From an uncultured Eubacteriales bacterium (GTDB lineage: Bacteria; Bacillota; Clostridia; Oscillospirales; Acutalibacteraceae): a stretch of 64,000 nucleotides of DNA. The stretch spans positions 7,553 to 71,552 of the forward strand of contig CAKSFK010000007.1 of the NCBI GenBank assembly GCA_934454655.1, read 5' to 3'. The position numbers and the translations under genes were made by a program. The notes beneath the pieces are model-generated. The model was not told where the DNA came from, did not search any database, and saw only the letters and a list, made by a program, of their open reading frames with translations. Below are positions 32,604 through 41,178 of this stretch, piece after piece; positions within the stretch are counted from its first letter, which is position 1, and each line of letters begins with the position of its first letter.

Positions 32604-35441
32604 TTAAAGAAGATTTTTTAAGAATTTGCCTGTATATGACTCCTTGCAGGCGGCAATTTTTTCGGGCGTGCCGGTGCATACCACCGTTCCGCCCCTGTCG
32701 CCGCCTTCGGGTCCTAAGTCAATAATATGGTCGGCGGTTTTTATAACATCAAGATTGTGCTCGATAACAAGAACGGTGTTGCCTGCATCCACAAAGCGCT
32801 GTAAGACCTCAATGAGCTTGTGAACATCCGCCGTGTGCAGACCGGTTGTGGGCTCGTCCAGAATATACACGGTCTTACCTGTGCTTCGTTTGGAAAGCTC
32901 CGTGGCAAGCTTTACACGCTGTGCCTCGCCGCCCGAAAGGGTTGTTGCGGGCTGACCTATTTTTATATAGCCGAGTCCCACATCGTAAAGTGTTTTTAAT
33001 TTGCGGTATATTTTAGGTATACTCTCAAAGAAAGCCATTCCCTCCTCAACCGTCATTTCAAGCACATCGTAAATGCTCTTGCCCTTGTATTTAATGCTCA
33101 GCGTTTCGCGGTTGTAGCGCTTGCCGTCGCACACCTCGCAGGGAACGTAAATATCGGGCAGAAAGTGCATTTCAATTTTTAAAATGCCGTCGCCCTGACA
33201 CGCCTCGCACCTGCCGCCCTTAACGTTAAAGGAAAATCTGCCCGCTGTGTATCCGTGTGTTTTTGCATCTTTTGTTGAGGCAAACAGCTCGCGTATATCC
33301 CCAAAAACACCCGTATACGTTGCGGGGTTTGAACGCGGAGTCCTGCCTATAGGCGCCTGGTCGATGTTAATAACCTTATCAAGATTCTCAATTCCCTCAA
33401 AGGACCTATATTTACCCGGTATGGTTTTGGCTCTGTTAAGCTTGTTTGCAAGAGCCTTATAAACAACATCGTTAACAAATGAGGATTTGCCGCTGCCCGA
33501 AACACCTGTGACACAGGTAAATGTTCCGAGGGGTATTTTAACGTTAATCTTTTTAAGATTGTTTTCCTCGGCACCCTTTATTTCAAGGTATGCGCCGTTT
33601 CCTTTGCGCCTTTTTTTCGGAACGGGAATTTTTTTGCGCCCGGTAAGATAGTCGGAAGTTACCGAATCGGTGCATTTTTCAAGCTCCTCGACCGTGCCGG
33701 AGAACACAATGTTTCCGCCGTGTATACCCGCGCCCGGTCCTACGTCTACTATATAGTCCGCCGCGCGCATAGTATCCTCGTCGTGTTCAACAACAATAAC
33801 GGTGTTGCCGAGGTCGCGCAGTCTTTTAAGCGTGCGGATAAGGCGCTCGTTATCGCGTTGGTGCAGACCGATGCTCGGCTCGTCGAGAATATACAGCACG
33901 CCCATAAGCGATGAGCCTATCTGTGTGGCAAGCCTTATGCGCTGGCTCTCACCGCCCGACAGCGTTCCCGATGAGCGGGAGAGGTCAAGATATTCAAGCC
34001 CCACGCTTTCAAGGAATGAAAGTCTTTCGTGTATCTCCTTTATGATGGGCTTTGCAATCATTTCATCCCGCTTGCCGAAATTAAGAGTCGAAATAAATTC
34101 AAGCTCATCCGTAACCGACATATCGCAAAATTCCTTTATGCTTTTACCTCCCACTGTTACGGCAAGATATTCGGGCTTAAGGCGCGCACCGTGGCAGTCG
34201 GGGCAGGGCAGAGCGGTCATATAGCTTTCAATTTCTGCACGGGCATAGTCGCTTGAGGTTTCCTTGTAACGGCGCTCAAGGTTGTTAATAACCCCTTCAA
34301 ACGGCGCTTCGTAGATGCCTCTGCCAAGGTCGCCGCCGCGTTTAAGCTTAAGCTTAACATCGCCCGTGCCATAAAGCACGGCGTGCTTTACCTCTTCGGG
34401 CAGATCCCTGTATGGGGTGTTTATATCAAATCCGTAATGCTCAGCCAAACCGTTATAATACATTGTTGCAATTGTACCGGAATCGGGGTAGAACCATGAG
34501 TTAACGCCCCAGCCCGACGCGCGCAGCGCGCCGTCGATAAGTGACTTCGAATCGTCGTTTATTACAAGCGCGGGGTTGACCTTCATAAAAATACCGAGTC
34601 CCGAACAGGTGGGACACGCGCCGAACGGACTGTTGAAAGAGAACATTGTGGGCGTGAGTTCGGGTATGCTTATCCCGTGTTCCTCACAGGCAAAGCTTTG
34701 TGAAAACCAGAGCTCTTCGCCGCCGATAACGTCTGCCGCAACAAGACCGCCCGAAAGCTCCGTGGCGGTTTCAATGCTGTCCGCAAGCCGCGAGCGGATG
34801 TCATTTTTTATAACAAGTCGGTCAACAACGACCTCTATCATATGCTTTTTGTTTTTTTCAAGCTTTATTTCTTCTGAAAGGTCATAGATGTTTCCGTCTA
34901 TTCTGGCTCTTACATAGCCCTGCTTGCGCGCTCTTTCAAGCTCCTTTGCGTGCTCTCCCTTTCTTGCCCTTACAATCGGGGATAATATCTGAATTTTTGT
35001 ACCCTCGGGCAGTTCCATAACCCTGTCCACTATCTGGTCGGTCGTCTGTTTTTTTATCTCCTTGCCGCATACGGGACAGTGAGGTATGCCCACGCGCGCA
35101 TACAAAAGCCTTAAATAATCGTAAATTTCGGTAACGGTACCCACCGTTGAACGCGGATTTTTTGATGTGGTCTTTTGATCTATTGAAATGGCGGGGGAAA
35201 GACCGTCAATGCTGTCAACATTCGGTTTTTCCATTTGTCCCAAAAACTGCCTTGCGTATGAAGAAAGGGATTCGACATACCGCCGCCTGCCCTCGGCATA
35301 AATTGTATCGAATGCGAGTGATGACTTTCCGCTCCCCGAAAGCCCCGTAAAAACGATCAGCTTGTCGCGCGGAATTTCAACATCCGCATTTTTAAGGTTA
35401 TGCTCACGCGCACCTCTTATTATTATTTTATCGTTAGCCAA
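32604..35441 (-). CDS. uvrA: Excinuclease ABC subunit A
   Basis: A 945-residue UvrA, the damage-recognition ATPase of nucleotide excision repair. Two ABC ATPase cores are visible with Walker A GLSGSGKSSLAFDT and GVSGSGKSSFVNDV, signatures SGGESQRIRLA and SGGEAQRVKLA, and zinc fingers including CPVCGKE and CEACQGDGILKIEM. The start is TTG at 35441, giving MANDKIIIRGAREHNLKN, after a GGGG-rich site; codons upstream are not UvrA-like. A LexA-type box lies about 45 bases upstream. uvrB is not adjacent. The gene is divergent from the arsR operon. Confidence 0.97.
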   Translation of the reverse strand: MANDKIIIRGAREHNLKNADVEIPRDKLIVFTGLSGSGKSSLAFDTIYAEGRRRYVESLSSYARQFLGQMEKPNVDSIDGLSPAISIDQKTTSKNPRSTVGTVTEIYDYLRLLYARVGIPHCPVCGKEIKKQTTDQIVDRVMELPEGTKIQILSPIVRARKGEHAKELERARKQGYVRARIDGNIYDLSEEIKLEKNKKHMIEVVVDRLVIKNDIRSRLADSIETATELSGGLVAADVIGGEELWFSQSFACEEHGISIPELTPTMFSFNSPFGACPTCSGLGIFMKVNPALVINDDSKSLIDGALRASGWGVNSWFYPDSGTIATMYYNGLAEHYGFDINTPYRDLPEEVKHAVLYGTGDVKLKLKRGGDLGRGIYEAPFEGVINNLERRYKETSSDYARAEIESYMTALPCPDCHGARLKPEYLAVTVGGKSIKEFCDMSVTDELEFISTLNFGKRDEMIAKPIIKEIHERLSFLESVGLEYLDLSRSSGTLSGGESQRIRLATQIGSSLMGVLYILDEPSIGLHQRDNERLIRTLKRLRDLGNTVIVVEHDEDTMRAADYIVDVGPGAGIHGGNIVFSGTVEELEKCTDSVTSDYLTGRKKIPVPKKRRKGNGAYLEIKGAEENNLKKINVKIPLGTFTCVTGVSGSGKSSFVNDVVYKALANKLNRAKTIPGKYRSFEGIENLDKVINIDQAPIGRTPRSNPATYTGVFGDIRELFASTKDAKTHGYTAGRFSFNVKGGRCEACQGDGILKIEMHFLPDIYVPCEVCDGKRYNRETLSIKYKGKSIYDVLEMTVEEGMAFFESIPKIYRKLKTLYDVGLGYIKIGQPATTLSGGEAQRVKLATELSKRSTGKTVYILDEPTTGLHTADVHKLIEVLQRFVDAGNTVLVIEHNLDVIKTADHIIDLGPEGGDRGGTVVCTGTPEKIAACKESYTGKFLKNLL

Positions 35442-35483
35442 AAAAATTTCCCCTTTTATTACAGTATGCCCCACTAACGGCAA

Positions 35484-35497
35484 AAACATATGTTCGC
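35484..35497 (-). promoter_or_regulatory. LexA (SOS) box in front of uvrA
   Basis: On the minus strand CGAACATATGTTTT, close to the Firmicutes LexA consensus CGAAC-N4-GTTCG, with the first half-site perfect. It stands 43-56 bases upstream of the uvrA start, where a promoter would lie. A lexA gene is present in this window. Confidence 0.75.
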
Positions 35498-35550
35498 ATA
35501 TAATTTTAACTCATTTCGGAAAAAAAGTAAACTGTTTTTTTAAAAAAGAC

Positions 35551-35617
35551 TTGACAAAAACATATGAATGACGTATCATATGAATGTAAATTCAAATGAA
35601 TGAATGTTCATATGAAC
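35551..35617 (+). promoter_or_regulatory. Promoter and operator of the arsR metal-efflux operon
   Basis: TTGACA (35551-35556) and TATCAT (35574-35579) with a 17-base spacer form a strong promoter. An inverted repeat CATATGA (35561-35567)/TCATATG (35576-35582) covers the spacer and -10 box, and a second palindrome GTTCATATGAAC lies at 35606-35617, just upstream of the ribosome site. ATATGAA-type half-sites are typical of ArsR/SmtB operators, so both are probable binding sites of the downstream regulator. Confidence 0.75.
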
Positions 35618-35629
35618 GGAGGTTGAAAT

Positions 35630-35998
35630 TTGAACGGTAAAATTCATAACCATGATGCATTGCTTAATTTAGTTAGGCAGGAGCTTCCGAAAGAGGAAAT
35701 GATCTGCGATCTGGCTGATTTGTTCAAGCTGTTCGGCGATACAACGAGAATGAGAATTTTGTTTTCGCTTTTTGAGTCCGAAATGTGCGTTTGCGCCATT
35801 GCCGAGCTTTTAAGTATGACTCAGTCGGCAATATCGCATCAGCTTAAAGTTCTTAAGCAGAGCAATTTAATTGCCTGCCGAAGAGAAGGCAAAACAATAT
35901 ATTATTATCTTGCGGACGATCACGTAAGAACAATAATAGGTCAGGGATTTGATCACTTGATTGAAGAAAGGAAGAATAAAGATGAAAAAGGTATTTGA
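35630..35998 (+). CDS. ArsR/SmtB-family metal-sensing repressor
   Basis: A 122-residue winged-helix repressor. DNA-binding helix MTQSAISHQLKVLKQSNLI. Two known metal-site types are visible: the alpha3 motif C53-V-C55 (ESEMCVCAIAELL, as in CadC or ArsR) and the alpha5 pattern D96-x-H98-x10-H109-x2-E112 (as in SmtB and CzrA). This pairing resembles ZiaR or CadC, sensors of Zn, Cd or Pb. It starts with TTG, 6 bases after GGAGGT. It would repress the P-type ATPase operon by binding the palindromes upstream and release DNA when the metal is high. Confidence 0.92.
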   Translation: MNGKIHNHDALLNLVRQELPKEEMICDLADLFKLFGDTTRMRILFSLFESEMCVCAIAELLSMTQSAISHQLKVLKQSNLIACRREGKTIYYYLADDHVRTIIGQGFDHLIEERKNKDEKGI

Positions 35999-36203
35999 GC
36001 TAGAGGATCTGGACTGCGCGAACTGCGCCGCAAAAATGGCGGAGGGTATTAAGAAAATTGAGGGCGTTACATATGCCGACGTAAGCTTTATTTCCCAAAA
36101 GCTAACTCTGGAGGCGGACGACGATAAGTTTGATGAGATTGTTAAAAAAGTTGTTAAAACCTGCAAGAGAATTGAGCCTGACTGCGAGATAAAGATTAAA
36201 TAA
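35982..36203 (+). CDS. Stand-alone heavy-metal-associated (HMA) domain protein
   Basis: A 73-residue ferredoxin-like domain with the metal-binding motif DLDCANCAAKM (CxxC) close to the N-terminus. The start ATG at 35982 lies 9 bases after AAAGGAAG; it overlaps the end of the repressor gene by 17 bases. In typical ZntA/CadA pumps this domain is fused to the N-terminus of the ATPase; here the ATPase gene begins 24 bases downstream without it. The protein thus probably acts as a metallochaperone or detached regulatory domain for that pump. Confidence 0.9.
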   Translation: MKKVFELEDLDCANCAAKMAEGIKKIEGVTYADVSFISQKLTLEADDDKFDEIVKKVVKTCKRIEPDCEIKIK

Positions 36204-36227
36204 CAACAGCATCGGAGGTTGGCTGTT

Positions 36228-38066
36228 ATGAGCCGAAAACATAAAAAAAAGCTGATTCGCATAATCATTGCGGCGGTTTTGCTGGTTACCGTGGCGCTGC
36301 TGCCGCTTGACGGCGAATATAAGCTGTTTCTTTATCTTATCCCTTATTTTGTCATCGGTTACGATGTACTGTGGGGAGCGCTGAGAAACATTTTTCACGG
36401 TCAGATGTTTGACGAGCAGTTTTTAATGGCGCTTGCAACCGTGGGGGCTTATGCTTTAAAGGATTATAAAGAAGCGGTCGCCGTTATGCTTTTTTATCAG
36501 GTAGGGGAGCTCTTCCAGGGAATAGCCGTTGGTAAGAGCCGCAAGAGCATTGCCTCGCTTATGGATATAAAGCCCGATACGGCTACGGTTCTCAGAAACG
36601 GGGAAGAGCTAAAAATATCGCCCGACGGGGTGCAAAAGGGCGAAACCCTTGTTGTGCGCCCCGGCGAAAAAATACCGCTTGACGGCACGGTGCTTACGGG
36701 CAGCACAACCGTCAACACTGCCGCTCTTACGGGCGAAAGCCTGCCGCGCGACGTTGCCGCGGGAGATAAGGTGGTAAGCGGCTCGGTAAACCTTACGGGC
36801 GTTATAACCGTAAGGGCGGAGAGCCCGTATGCCGAAAGCACCGTTGCCAAAATTCTTGATCTTGTTGAAAACTCATCGGCAAAAAAGGCAAAAACGGAAA
36901 ACTTTATAACCCGCTTTGCCAAGTATTACACGCCCTGCGTGTGCATAGGCGCTGTCTTGCTTGCGCTTGTTCCGCCGCTGATTGCGGGCGGGGAATGGAA
37001 GGAATGGATAACCCGTGCGCTTACCTTCCTTGTTGTGTCCTGTCCGTGTGCTCTGGTAATTTCGGTTCCGCTTTCCTTCTTCGGCGGAATAGGCGGAGCG
37101 TCGCGCCGCGGCATACTTGTCAAGGGAGCTAACTATATGGAGGTTTTATCCTCTGTTAATACGGTTGTGTTTGATAAAACGGGAACGCTTACAAAGGGAA
37201 CGTTCAAGGTAACTGCCGTTCACCCCGAAAAAATCGGAGAGGACGAATTGCTTGACGTGGCAGCCGCCGCCGAAAGCTTTTCTAATCACCCCATTGCCGA
37301 ATCGATTATTGCGGCGCATAAGGGTCATATCGATCACAGCCGCATCGGCAAGGTGACGGAACACGCCGGAATGGGCGTTGAAGCCGTAATAGACGGTGCG
37401 ACAGTTTTTGTCGGTAACAGCAAGCTTATGGACAGCGTTGGTGCCGAGTGGCACGGCTGCCATATAGCGGGAACCGTGATACACATCTCCGAGGGAGCGG
37501 ATTATTTAGGACATATTGTAATATCGGACGAAATAAAGCCCGACTCCGCAAAGGCTGTTAAGGACCTTAAATCCTGCGGCGTAAAGAAAACGGTAATGCT
37601 AACGGGCGACCGCCGCGAGATAGGCGAGGAGGTAGGCAGGGAACTCGGAATTGACGAGGTTCACGCCGAGCTTATGCCGGACGGCAAGGTTAAGGCGGTT
37701 GAAAAGCTTATTAAGGAAGGTTCGCTGGCATTTGTGGGCGACGGAATAAACGACGCACCGGTGCTTGCCCGTGCAGACGTGGGCATTGCGATGGGCGCTA
37801 TGGGAAGTGACGCGGCCATTGAGGCGGCGGATATAGTGCTTATGGACGACAAGCCCTCAGAGCTGCCGGAGGCAATAAAAATTGCAAGAAGAACAATGCG
37901 TATTGTGTGGCAGAATATAATATTCGCACTGGGCGTTAAGGCTGTTGTGCTTGTTCTCGGCGCACTCGGATTTGCTAATATGTGGCTTGCAATTTTTGCG
38001 GACGTGGGTGTTACGGTTATTGCAATTTTAAATGCAATGCGTACAATGAAAACTAAATTGAAATAA
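36228..38066 (+). CDS. Heavy metal P1B-type ATPase (Zn/Cd/Pb exporter, CadA/ZntA-like)
   Basis: A 612-residue pump. Motifs: TGES actuator loop, CPC metal site in the sixth membrane segment (VVSCPCALVISVP), phosphorylation site DKTGTLTKG, HP motif (SNHPIAES), VGDGINDAPVLA hinge. The lysine in LGVKAVVLVLGA and the aspartate in FADVGVTVIAILNA are the P1B-2 class signature, so Zn2+, Cd2+ or Pb2+ rather than Cu. There is no N-terminal HMA domain; it is supplied as a separate protein by the gene just upstream. Start ATG at 36228 lies 9 bases after GGAGG. Confidence 0.95.
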   Translation: MSRKHKKKLIRIIIAAVLLVTVALLPLDGEYKLFLYLIPYFVIGYDVLWGALRNIFHGQMFDEQFLMALATVGAYALKDYKEAVAVMLFYQVGELFQGIAVGKSRKSIASLMDIKPDTATVLRNGEELKISPDGVQKGETLVVRPGEKIPLDGTVLTGSTTVNTAALTGESLPRDVAAGDKVVSGSVNLTGVITVRAESPYAESTVAKILDLVENSSAKKAKTENFITRFAKYYTPCVCIGAVLLALVPPLIAGGEWKEWITRALTFLVVSCPCALVISVPLSFFGGIGGASRRGILVKGANYMEVLSSVNTVVFDKTGTLTKGTFKVTAVHPEKIGEDELLDVAAAAESFSNHPIAESIIAAHKGHIDHSRIGKVTEHAGMGVEAVIDGATVFVGNSKLMDSVGAEWHGCHIAGTVIHISEGADYLGHIVISDEIKPDSAKAVKDLKSCGVKKTVMLTGDRREIGEEVGRELGIDEVHAELMPDGKVKAVEKLIKEGSLAFVGDGINDAPVLARADVGIAMGAMGSDAAIEAADIVLMDDKPSELPEAIKIARRTMRIVWQNIIFALGVKAVVLVLGALGFANMWLAIFADVGVTVIAILNAMRTMKTKLK

Positions 38067-38072
38067 CAGCAA

Positions 38073-38112
38073 GCCGCCGTTATCGGATATTTCCGATAAC
38101 GGCGGTCTTTTG
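38073..38112. terminator. Terminator after the metal-efflux operon
   Basis: CCGCCGTTATCGGA (38074-38087) pairs perfectly with TCCGATAACGGCGG (38092-38105) with a four-base loop, followed by TCTTTTGTTTT. It separates convergent genes and could act for both. Confidence 0.85.
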
Positions 38113-38121
38113 TTTTGAATA

Positions 38122-39603
38122 TCAGTTGTGATAAAGCTTTTTTGTCTGGTAGGTCGCCTCGCAGGTCATATTAACCCCCAGTTTTCTGAAAACCTGCTCG
38201 TCCACGCGGGAGAGGATAACACTTGAATGTGCCTCCAGTCCCGAAAGCTTTTTTGCCTGATTTAATGCTTTTGCCGCGTTTTCGCTTGTTGCGGCACTCA
38301 TTGAAAGGGCTATCAGAATTTCGTCGGTGTGGAGTCTGGGATTGTGATTTCCCATAATTTCGGTTTTAAGGCGCTGTATCGGCTCAATTACCGTGGGTGA
38401 AATAATTTTTATTTCGTCCGGGATACCCGCAAGCTCCTTTAATACATTCAAAAGCATAGCCGAGGCAGGCCCTAAAAGGCTTGACGTCCTTCCAGTTACG
38501 ATTTTTCCGTTCGGCATTTCAATTGCCGTTGCGGGCGCGCCGGTAAGCTCTGCCTTGTTAAGCGCTGCCGCAACAACGGGACGGTCCTTAACGGAAACAC
38601 CCACCTGATTCATAAGGAGTTCTATTTTAGGAGCGTCGTTTTGTTCGGAAAGACCCTGCCTTGAGCTTACTAGCGCCGAATAATAGCGCCGTATTATTTC
38701 CTGCTTTGCGGCATTCGAAACGGCGTCGTCGTCCACAATGCCGAAGCCCGCCATATTTACCCCCATATCGGTTGGGCTTTTGTAGGGCGATTTGCCGAGT
38801 ATTCCTTCAAGCATTGCGTTAAGCACGGGGAAAATCTCAATGTCCCTGTTATAGTTAACGGCGGTTTTTCCGTATGCCTCTAAATGGAATGGGTCTATCA
38901 TATTAACATCGTTAAGGTCTGCCGTGGCGGCCTCGTAGGCAACATTGACTGGGTGTTTTAACGGTATGCTCCATATAGGGAAGGTTTCAAACTTTGCGTA
39001 GCCCGCTTTAACGCCGCGTTTATGCTCGTGGTAAAGTTGGGAAAGACAGGTTGCCATTTTGCCGCTGCCGGGTCCCGGGGCTGTTACAACAACCAGCTTG
39101 CGCTCGGTTTTGATGTAATCGTTTTTGCCGAAGCCCTCACCGCTTATTATGTGGGGAATGTTTGCGGGGTAATCCTTAATGGGGTAGTGGCGGTAGACCC
39201 TTACACCGAGCTTTTTAAGCCTGTTTTCAAAGGCAAGAGCCAGCGGCTGTCCCGTGAACCGTGTTATAACAACGCTCCCGACATAAAGACCTATGCCGCG
39301 AAAGGCGTCTATGAGTCTTAATGTATCAAGGTCATACGTTATGCCAAGGTCGCCGCGGCGTTTGTTTTTTTCAATTGCGTCGGCATTAATTGCAATTACA
39401 ATTTCGGCGTCATCACGCAGTTCAAGCAGCATTTTAACCTTTGCGTCCGGCTCAAAGCCCGGCAAAACGCGCGCCGCGTGGAAATCGTCGAACAGCTTGC
39501 CGCCGAATTCCATATAAAGCTTGCCGCCGAACATTGCTATTCTGTCACGTATATTCTGCGACTGAAGCTCAATGTATTTTTGATTGTCAAATCCCTTTTT
39601 CAT
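38122..39603 (-). CDS. DUF1846 family protein
   Basis: A 493-residue cytoplasmic protein of the DUF1846 family. It opens MKKGFDNQKYIELQSQNIRDR and has the P-loop-like line VVTAPGPGSGKMATCLSQLYHE near residue 180, so it may bind nucleotide, plus the conserved DMGVNMAGFGI and NHNPRLHTDEIL regions. Members are common in Firmicutes and their role is unknown. ATG 39603 lies 3 bases after the GGTAGGA site; the frame continues upstream but overlaps the WYL regulator gene. It overlaps that gene by 17 bases, so the two are translationally linked. Confidence 0.9.
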   Translation of the reverse strand: MKKGFDNQKYIELQSQNIRDRIAMFGGKLYMEFGGKLFDDFHAARVLPGFEPDAKVKMLLELRDDAEIVIAINADAIEKNKRRGDLGITYDLDTLRLIDAFRGIGLYVGSVVITRFTGQPLALAFENRLKKLGVRVYRHYPIKDYPANIPHIISGEGFGKNDYIKTERKLVVVTAPGPGSGKMATCLSQLYHEHKRGVKAGYAKFETFPIWSIPLKHPVNVAYEAATADLNDVNMIDPFHLEAYGKTAVNYNRDIEIFPVLNAMLEGILGKSPYKSPTDMGVNMAGFGIVDDDAVSNAAKQEIIRRYYSALVSSRQGLSEQNDAPKIELLMNQVGVSVKDRPVVAAALNKAELTGAPATAIEMPNGKIVTGRTSSLLGPASAMLLNVLKELAGIPDEIKIISPTVIEPIQRLKTEIMGNHNPRLHTDEILIALSMSAATSENAAKALNQAKKLSGLEAHSSVILSRVDEQVFRKLGVNMTCEATYQTKKLYHN

Positions 39604-40606
39604 TATTCCTACCCCTGTAAATTTCAATTATTTTTTCCGCTCTTCTTGTTATCATATCGGCAAGCGCCGCCGGGCTTACAACCTTTATGTTTTCGCCGTA
39701 GCCCATAACCCAGCTTACAAGCGCTTCCGATAAAGCCGCATTAACCGTAAAACCGAATGTATCGTCGGTTACGTTTTTAATAAATATATTTTCACCGAAT
39801 CTGTCGTATACCTGCTCGGTCATTTTTTTGCTGCAGCAAAACTCAACTTCGGTAAGTTCACCGCCGTACATTCCGAACAGCCTTGAGGTATAGTCCGCCG
39901 TATCGAAAAAATCGCGATACGGGCTCACCTCGGAAAAACGGCGGCTTTTTTCATCGGTAATTTTTACCGAGTACATTCTGTCAACACGCAGGTGGATAAG
40001 ATTGTCATATTTTGCGTAATTGCCGATAACGTAGTAGTGATCGTCCTGCCATGTCAGCGCATATGGGCTGATAACCATATTTTTAAGCGATAAAACAGGC
40101 TCTCTGTTGTCGGACAAAACACGCCCCGCATATTGAAAGCTTATTTTTTTTGCCGCGGATATTGCCGTGCTTATTTTATCAATACTGTAAAATATCTGTT
40201 CGTTTCCGCATTTGGAGTCGGCGGCAAAATAGACCCGTTTTTCCCGCTTTTTCGCACGATATTCGGAAACAAATCCGTCAAGCTTTTTAATAAGCTCGCG
40301 TGTTTTTTGCGGGCTTATAAATTTTGCGGTTCTCACCGCGTCGGTTAAAAGGTATATTTCGGGTTCTTCAAATTCCCGCGAGGCTAAAAACCATCCGCGC
40401 GGATAGGGGGATTTTACAATGTCAAATCCGTAATCGCAGAGAGCCGCAATATCGCGGTATACGGATTTTCTCTCCGCGGGTATGCCGTTTTTTTCAAGCT
40501 CGGCGCAAATCTCCTTTGCCGTTACCGGGTGGTCCTCATCGCTTTTCAGCCGCAAAAAATCAAGTATGTAAAAGGGCTTCAGCCTTTGGGCGTGTTCTCT
40601 TGCCAC
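39587..40606 (-). CDS. WYL-domain transcriptional regulator (YafY type)
   Basis: A 339-residue regulator. The N-terminus is an HTH_11-like winged helix (PVTAKEICAELEKNGIPAERKSVYRDIAALCDYGFDIV given in part here as its key blocks TAKEICAEL and SVYRDIAAL), and the middle has the WYL-type ligand domain (ISPYALTWQDDHYYVIGNY, LIHLRVDRM). WYL domains bind nucleic acid or nucleotides and often control DNA repair or defence genes. It starts with GTG at 40606, with AAGGAG 10 bases upstream, and overlaps the RNase M5 gene by 28 bases. No obvious target beyond its own operon. Confidence 0.88.
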   Translation of the reverse strand: MAREHAQRLKPFYILDFLRLKSDEDHPVTAKEICAELEKNGIPAERKSVYRDIAALCDYGFDIVKSPYPRGWFLASREFEEPEIYLLTDAVRTAKFISPQKTRELIKKLDGFVSEYRAKKREKRVYFAADSKCGNEQIFYSIDKISTAISAAKKISFQYAGRVLSDNREPVLSLKNMVISPYALTWQDDHYYVIGNYAKYDNLIHLRVDRMYSVKITDEKSRRFSEVSPYRDFFDTADYTSRLFGMYGGELTEVEFCCSKKMTEQVYDRFGENIFIKNVTDDTFGFTVNAALSEALVSWVMGYGENIKVVSPAALADMITRRAEKIIEIYRGRNNEKGI

Positions 40607-41178
40607 TTGCGTACATTCTCCTTAAACTCATCGGGTGTGAACATATTATTCAAAACATCAAGCATAGCCGAGGGGGAAAGGCTGTCGGGCAGGGATAAAA
40701 AGCTTAAAAGACTTTTTCTTGCTTCCGCGCTGTTTTCTCTGCCCGAAAGCCCTGCCGAAAACATATCCGCCTTTGTTATTTTGCCGTTCGTACCGCTCTT
40801 TTCGGCATTGACGCCGCACCTTAAAAGCGCTTGTTCGATTATCTCGGGCGTCATACCCTCAACGCCCAGATTGCCCTCTTTTGAAGGGGCGCTTTTCCGT
40901 TTTTCCTTGCCGCTGATTTTCGGAACGTAAACGTTGATAATTTCGGCATCGCCCGCAATTTTTTTAACATAAGAGCGTATAACGGCTCCCGCGCTGTCCG
41001 AATCGGTCATAATAATAATGCCGTTTTTCTTAGCAAGACTTCGTATCATACGGCATTTCTCGGGGTCTTTAAAAATTCTGAAACCGTTTGTGGGGATTAT
41101 AAGCGCGTCAATCACGTTTTCAAGCGTAATTTTATCGTATTTTCCCTCAACAATAACAGGCTGCTCAAGTGTTATCAA
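40579..41178 (-). CDS. rnmV: Ribonuclease M5 (5S rRNA maturation)
   Basis: A 199-residue Toprim enzyme that trims precursor 5S rRNA together with ribosomal protein L18. Visible are the Toprim glutamate line VIVEGKYDKITLENV and the acidic motif TDSDSAGAVIRSYV, plus the C-terminal helical region. The TTG at 41178 lies 8 bases after AAAGGG and gives MITLEQPVIVEGKYDK, matching the family; the GTG at 41187 overlaps that site. Its usual partner ksgA is not next to it; instead it overlaps holA. Confidence 0.88.
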   Translation of the reverse strand: MITLEQPVIVEGKYDKITLENVIDALIIPTNGFRIFKDPEKCRMIRSLAKKNGIIIMTDSDSAGAVIRSYVKKIAGDAEIINVYVPKISGKEKRKSAPSKEGNLGVEGMTPEIIEQALLRCGVNAEKSGTNGKITKADMFSAGLSGRENSAEARKSLLSFLSLPDSLSPSAMLDVLNNMFTPDEFKENVRKWQENTPKG

